Source: an uncultured Actinoplanes sp.
GTDB taxonomy: Bacteria > Actinomycetota > Actinomycetes > Mycobacteriales > Micromonosporaceae
Assembly: GCA_934667465.1 (NCBI GenBank)
Contig: CAKUMG010000178.1
Span: forward strand, 1 to 8,889
Direction: 5' to 3'
DNA length: 8,889 nt
The notes beneath the pieces are model-generated. The model was not told the origin of the DNA. It saw nothing but the letters and a program-made list of their open reading frames with translations, and made no database searches. Positions 5,755 through 8,889 of the stretch are shown here, one piece after another. Position 1 is the stretch's first letter, and the number at the start of each line of letters is the position of its first letter. The translations under genes and the position numbers were made by a program.

Positions 5755-5997
5755 ATGCCCACTCAGGAATATTCCGTGAAGGACAAGACCGTGCCGGGCG
5801 TGGACCCGCTGGAGGTGAGTCTCGAGGGCGGCCCGACCGACATTCCGCGCCGCTTCGTCGCCACCGCCGCGGAACTCGCGTACGGCAAGGTCAAGGTTCC
5901 CTACCTGGCCGGATACGAACACTTCGAGCGCGACCCGCAGGCCGACGGCCAGCCGCACCCGTTCGCCTGGACCCGGCGCACGAAGATCGCGGAATAG
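5755..5997 (+). CDS. Small DUF5988 family protein
   Basis: An 80-residue protein with no signal peptide or membrane segment. Its middle and end match my recollection of the DUF5988 family: VSLEGGPTDIPRRFV (21-35), KVKVPYLAGYEHFERD (about 45-60) and the closing FAWTRRTKIAE (70-80). The first 20 residues are variable and charged. The family has no known function that I can state; members are small actinobacterial proteins often seen near specialised-metabolite genes. The ATG at 5755 is preceded by GAGAGAAGG. An open frame runs further upstream through tetR in another phase, but the family match starts only after this ATG. A strong hairpin pair follows the gene, so it is probably a single-gene unit between tetR and the phosphopantetheinyl transferase. 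Confidence 0.86.
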   Translation: MPTQEYSVKDKTVPGVDPLEVSLEGGPTDIPRRFVATAAELAYGKVKVPYLAGYEHFERDPQADGQPHPFAWTRRTKIAE

Positions 5998-6033
5998 CGC
6001 GGGAAACCGTCCCCCTAGGCCCTCCCGTAACCG

Positions 6034-6086
6034 TCTCGGCGGAGCCCGAGAAACCACCGCCGCGTGTTCCCGCACGCGGCGGTGGT
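6034..6086 (+). terminator. Tandem hairpin terminator after the DUF5988 gene
   Basis: Two inverted repeats follow each other: TCTCGG-N6-CCGAGA (6034-6051) and a perfect 14-bp stem, ACCACCGCCGCGTG / CACGCGGCGGTGGT (6053-6086), with a 6-base loop. The downstream CTATAGCTTTCTATAC is AT-rich but has no long T-run, as is usual for actinobacterial terminators. Confidence 0.7.
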
Positions 6087-6097
6087 CTATAGCTTTC

Positions 6098-6103
6098 TAT
6101 ACA
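6098..6103 (+). promoter_or_regulatory. Weak -10 candidate for the phosphopantetheinyl transferase gene
   Basis: TATACA lies in the only AT-rich island between the terminator and the gene, 76 bases before the ATG. No -35 box is recognisable at the right distance because that position falls in the terminator stem. A 12-bp palindrome, CGGCGATCGCCG (6130-6141), follows in the leader and could be a protein site or chance. Confidence 0.3.
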
Positions 6104-6179
6104 TGCCCACTGTCGACGAGAGCGCACCGCGGCGATCGCCGGCGGAGCCCGGACACCACCCACCGGTTCGGAGTGAGCC

Positions 6180-6854
6180 ATGATCGGAGCAATTCTTCCG
6201 GCCGGCACGGTTGCGGTCGACACGTTCACCGACCCGCCGCACGCCTCGCTCTTCCCGGAGGAGGAGCAGATCATCCGCGTGGCGGTCCAGAAGCGGCGCC
6301 AGGAGTTCACCAGCGCCCGCTGGTGCGCCCGGCAGGCGATGGCCCGGCTGGGCCGCGCGCCGGCGCCGGTGCTGCCCGGCCCGCGCGGCGAACCGCGGTG
6401 GCCGGCCGGCCTGGTCGGCAGCATTACCCACTGCGACGGCTACCGCGCCGCGGTGCTCGCCGACGCCGGTGTCATCACCACCGTGGGCATCGACGCCGAG
6501 CCGAACGAGCCGCTGACCGACGGCGTGCTGCCGGCCGTGTCGCTGCCCGAGGAGCGCGAGCGGCTGGAGGTCCTGCTGCGCGAGCATCCCGAGGTGCGCT
6601 GGGACCGGTTGCTGTTCAGCGCTAAGGAGTCGGTCTACAAGGCCTGGTTCCCGGTGGCCGGCACCTGGCTCGACTTCGAGGACGCGGACATCACGTTCGA
6701 CCCGATGGGCGGCACGTTCGAGGCCCGGCTGATGGTCGCCGGGCCGAAGGTGCACGGCCGCAGGCTGACCGGGTTCAGCGGGCGCTGGATGGCCTCGCAG
6801 GGACTGGTGGTCTCCGCCATCGCCGTCGTGGCCCCCGTGCCTGCCGTTGTTTGA
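6180..6854 (+). CDS. Sfp/EntD-type 4'-phosphopantetheinyl transferase (Svp-like)
   Basis: A 224-residue phosphopantetheinyl transferase, which moves the phosphopantetheine arm of coenzyme A onto a serine of carrier-protein domains in polyketide and nonribosomal peptide synthases. All family motifs are present: GSITHC (80-85), GIDAE (103-107, with D105 and E107 for magnesium) and FSAKESVYKAW (146-156, with E150 and the lysines K149 and K154). Its layout, including the FP-x-E start region, R-x-CARQA, P-x-WP-x-G and the C-terminal GLVVSAIAV (208-216), closely resembles what I recall of the broad-specificity Streptomyces enzyme Svp. The ATG at 6180 has GGAG six bases upstream. It is cut off from DUF5988 by a terminator, so it has its own promoter. 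It is intact and should be active. No synthase is in the window, so its partner may lie beyond the right edge or elsewhere in the genome. Confidence 0.97.
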   Translation: MIGAILPAGTVAVDTFTDPPHASLFPEEEQIIRVAVQKRRQEFTSARWCARQAMARLGRAPAPVLPGPRGEPRWPAGLVGSITHCDGYRAAVLADAGVITTVGIDAEPNEPLTDGVLPAVSLPEERERLEVLLREHPEVRWDRLLFSAKESVYKAWFPVAGTWLDFEDADITFDPMGGTFEARLMVAGPKVHGRRLTGFSGRWMASQGLVVSAIAVVAPVPAVV

Positions 6855-6912
6855 GCGCGCACAGCAGGAAGGCCGCACCCGACGGGCGCGGCCTTCCTTG
6901 CTGTGTGCGCTC
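6853..6912. terminator. Bidirectional terminator between convergent genes
   Basis: A long imperfect inverted repeat. The left arm (6853-6876) and right arm (6888-6912) pair over about 24 bp, with one bulged base and one G/T mismatch, around an 11-base loop that can itself pair CCC with GGG. Runs AAGG/CCTT sit in both arms. It overlaps the stop codon of the transferase gene on the left and that of the LuxR gene on the right, and so can end transcripts from both strands. Confidence 0.85.
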
Positions 6913-8889
6913 AGACGCTGGCGGAGTACTCCGGGTTGAGGCTCACCGGCAGGTCGCTGCGCCGGGTGACGTTCAGCTTGCGGTACGTGCGAGTCAGGTG
7001 CTGCTCGACCGTGCTGATCGTGATGTAGAGCTTCTCGGAGATCTCCCGGTTGCTGTAGCCCGCCGCGGCCAGCGCGGCGACCCGGCGCTCGGCCTCGCTC
7101 AGCACGGTCAGCCCCTGCGCCGGCTGCACCGCCTGCGCGGCCTCGCTCTCGTCCCAGCCGGCCTCGCGGTCCAGCGCCGCGATGATCAGCTGCGCGCCCG
7201 CCTTCTCCGCGGTGACCCGGGCCCGCCGGGCGATCATGCCGACCCGCCGGGACTCCCCGAGCGCCTGGAACGCGTTGGCCAGGTCGACCAGGGTGCGGGC
7301 CAGCTCGTAGTTGTCGCCGCCGTGGTGCAGGTCGGCGGCCTGCCGCAGGTACATCGGCCGGTGCCGCAGCTCGCTGCAGGCGGCGTAGAGGCGCAGGCCC
7401 ATGGCCCGCACCCGCGGCTCACCCTTGCCGCAGCGGTTCAGCTGGTCCGTGATGAGCTGCTGGGCCTGCTCGGGCGACCGGAGCCGCAGCAGCGCCTCGG
7501 CGGCGTCGATGCGCCACGGCACCAGGCCGGGCGTGTCCAGCCCCCACTGCGCGGCCAGCTGACCGCAGCGCTTGAAGTCGCGCAACGCCAGCGGCAGCTC
7601 GCCGATCGCCGCGCTGTACCGGCCGCGGGCGTACAGGTAGTGCAGCCCGAAGCGGGTCTGGAACATCTCCTCCGGCACCGGCTCGTCCAGGTAGTCGCGC
7701 ACCGCGCCGAAGTCACCGATCGCGGTGGCCGCCATGATCAGCACCGACAGCGGGCCGCCGACCGCGACACCCCAGCTGCTCGCCGGCATCACCGTCAGCG
7801 CGTCGGTGGCGTGCTGCCGCGCCCCGGTCAGGTCGCCGAGTCGCATCGCGATCTCGGCGCGGGTGGCGGCCAGCCGGGCCTGCCGGCTCGGCGCCTTGCG
7901 CATCCGGGCCTCTTCGATGAACGTGTCGCACCACGACGCGGCGCTGTCGGTCCGGCCGCCGTAGGTGAGCGTCAGCAGCGCACCCTCCACGGTGTCCAGG
8001 CTCATCTCGTCCAGCCGGGAGTGCTGCAGGATCCGCTCGGCCACCGCGAGCGCCCGCTCGGACGGGCCGTCGGTGAGCACCCCGGCCAGCGCGGTCGCCG
8101 CCTCGAGGCGGTGCCCGGCCGCCACCGTCGGCATCGCCGCCGGGTTCTGGGCCGCCGGGCGCAGCAGCGGCCGGAACGACGGGTACGTGGCCATCAGCAG
8201 CGGCCGGGTGATGACCAGCTCGGCCAGCGTCTCCGCGTCGGTCTCCCCGCTGTGCGCGCTGATCAGCTCGAAGGCCTCCCGGGCGTCGGCGAACTGGCCG
8301 TGCCAGAGCAGCGCCTTGGTCAGCACCAGCGCGTCCACGCCCCGCAGGTGCCCGCCGCGCAGGGCGGCGGCCAGCTCCGGCAGGTACCCGGTCGGCGCGC
8401 TCGGGTTGATCCGCCACTCGGCGCGCACCAGCGTCGCGGTGATCCGGGCCCGGCGCAGGCTGTCGGTGCACGCGTGCAGGGCGATCTGCAGGTAGCGCAC
8501 CGCGGTGGCCACCCGGCCCTCGCGCAGCGCCTGCCGGGCCGCGTCCTCCAGCACCGGCACCGCCCACGCCTCGATGAGCTCGCCCGCGTTGACCAGGTGC
8601 TCGGCGACCACGGCGCTGGACGCGCCGGCACGGTGGGCGAGCACCGCGGCCCGGGCGTACAGGTCGGCGCGGTCCAGGTCCTCGAGGTCGGCCAGCACGG
8701 CGGCACGGGCGGCCGGGTGCCGGAAGTCCCCGCCGGAGAGCAGGCCGACGGCGGTCAGCGTGCGCACCGCCTGGCCGATCTGCGCGCCGTCGGTGAGGAT
8801 GAGCTGCTCGAGCAGGGCGAGGTCGGTGCAGATCGCCAGGCCCTGCGCCACCCGCAGGACCCGGGCGCTGCTGCGGTGCAGGCACGAGA
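6911..8889 (-). CDS. LuxR-family (LAL) transcriptional regulator, 5' end outside the window
   Basis: The frame is open to the window edge. The last 658 residues are present, and the natural start lies beyond 8889. An internal GTG at 8851 is not taken as the start because family-like sequence (LHRSSARVLRVAQGLA) runs through it. The C-terminus is a LuxR helix-turn-helix: LSEAERRVAALAAAGYSNREISEKLYITISTVEQHLTRTYRKLNV (visible residues about 596-640). Before it lies a long alanine- and leucine-rich helical region like the TPR-type repeats of large ATP-binding LuxR (LAL) regulators; the N-terminal AAA ATPase part would be in the missing piece. Such proteins often activate antibiotic-type gene clusters. 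I saw no TTA codon in the visible part. It converges on the phosphopantetheinyl transferase gene across a shared terminator. Its target is probably to the right of the window. Confidence 0.95.
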   Translation of the reverse strand, partial: SCLHRSSARVLRVAQGLAICTDLALLEQLILTDGAQIGQAVRTLTAVGLLSGGDFRHPAARAAVLADLEDLDRADLYARAAVLAHRAGASSAVVAEHLVNAGELIEAWAVPVLEDAARQALREGRVATAVRYLQIALHACTDSLRRARITATLVRAEWRINPSAPTGYLPELAAALRGGHLRGVDALVLTKALLWHGQFADAREAFELISAHSGETDAETLAELVITRPLLMATYPSFRPLLRPAAQNPAAMPTVAAGHRLEAATALAGVLTDGPSERALAVAERILQHSRLDEMSLDTVEGALLTLTYGGRTDSAASWCDTFIEEARMRKAPSRQARLAATRAEIAMRLGDLTGARQHATDALTVMPASSWGVAVGGPLSVLIMAATAIGDFGAVRDYLDEPVPEEMFQTRFGLHYLYARGRYSAAIGELPLALRDFKRCGQLAAQWGLDTPGLVPWRIDAAEALLRLRSPEQAQQLITDQLNRCGKGEPRVRAMGLRLYAACSELRHRPMYLRQAADLHHGGDNYELARTLVDLANAFQALGESRRVGMIARRARVTAEKAGAQLIIAALDREAGWDESEAAQAVQPAQGLTVLSEAERRVAALAAAGYSNREISEKLYITISTVEQHLTRTYRKLNVTRRSDLPVSLNPEYSASV

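Noticed and set aside
4948..5997. 349-codon open frame ending with the DUF5988 sequence
   Set aside because: Its first two thirds are an out-of-frame shadow of tetR and the intergenic region. Only the part after the ATG at 5755, which has a ribosome-binding site, matches a family.
6130..6141. Palindrome CGGCGATCGCCG before the phosphopantetheinyl transferase as an operator
   Set aside because: A single short GC-rich palindrome is likely by chance here, and no second copy or matching regulator is apparent.
7713..8885. 390-codon minus-strand frame inside the LuxR gene
   Set aside because: Arg/Gly/Ala-rich shadow of the LAL regulator in another phase, without family motifs.

Overview
This is a high-GC actinobacterial window. 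The evidence is strong G/C bias at third codon positions, GTG starts, an Ino1-type inositol-phosphate synthase, DUF5996 and DUF5988 proteins, a Streptomyces-like Sfp-type phosphopantetheinyl transferase and a large LuxR-family (LAL) regulator. I cannot name the genus. There are nine coding sequences (two cut by the window edges) and no RNA gene, CRISPR array, insertion sequence or recognisable phage element.

Left part (1-2495, all minus strand). A compact operon reads ino1-like synthase -> P-loop nucleotide/adenylate-kinase-like protein -> IclR-type regulator (cut at position 1). Each downstream gene starts inside the end of the gene before it, with identical 11-bp GTG...TGA overlaps. Its likely promoter (1911-1939) carries one palindrome over the -35 and another over the -10, which suits control by the operon's own IclR protein. 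Upstream lies a separate Nudix hydrolase gene with a rho-independent terminator behind it. The Nudix Shine-Dalgarno sequence lies partly in a hairpin arm.

Middle part (2496-5566). A 672-bp stretch without a convincing gene precedes a plus-strand DUF5996 gene. That gene converges on a minus-strand short-chain dehydrogenase (SDR). The SDR and a plus-strand TetR regulator diverge from a 109-bp intergenic region holding three copies of a 22-bp palindromic operator at 34-35 bp spacing. This is a textbook self-contained TetR/SDR switch, and tetR is probably transcribed leaderless.

Right part (5567-8889). A small DUF5988 protein gene ends in tandem hairpins. Next comes a Svp/Sfp-like phosphopantetheinyl transferase, which activates carrier proteins of polyketide and nonribosomal peptide synthases. 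It converges on a truncated LAL regulator across a bidirectional terminator that overlaps both stop codons. Together these suggest the edge of a specialised-metabolite gene cluster that lies beyond the right border, although no synthase is visible here.

I found no clear evidence of a wholly new system. The best leads are the divergent ino1/kinase/iclR operon with its promoter dyads, the triple TetR operator, and the uncharacterised DUF5996 and DUF5988 proteins.
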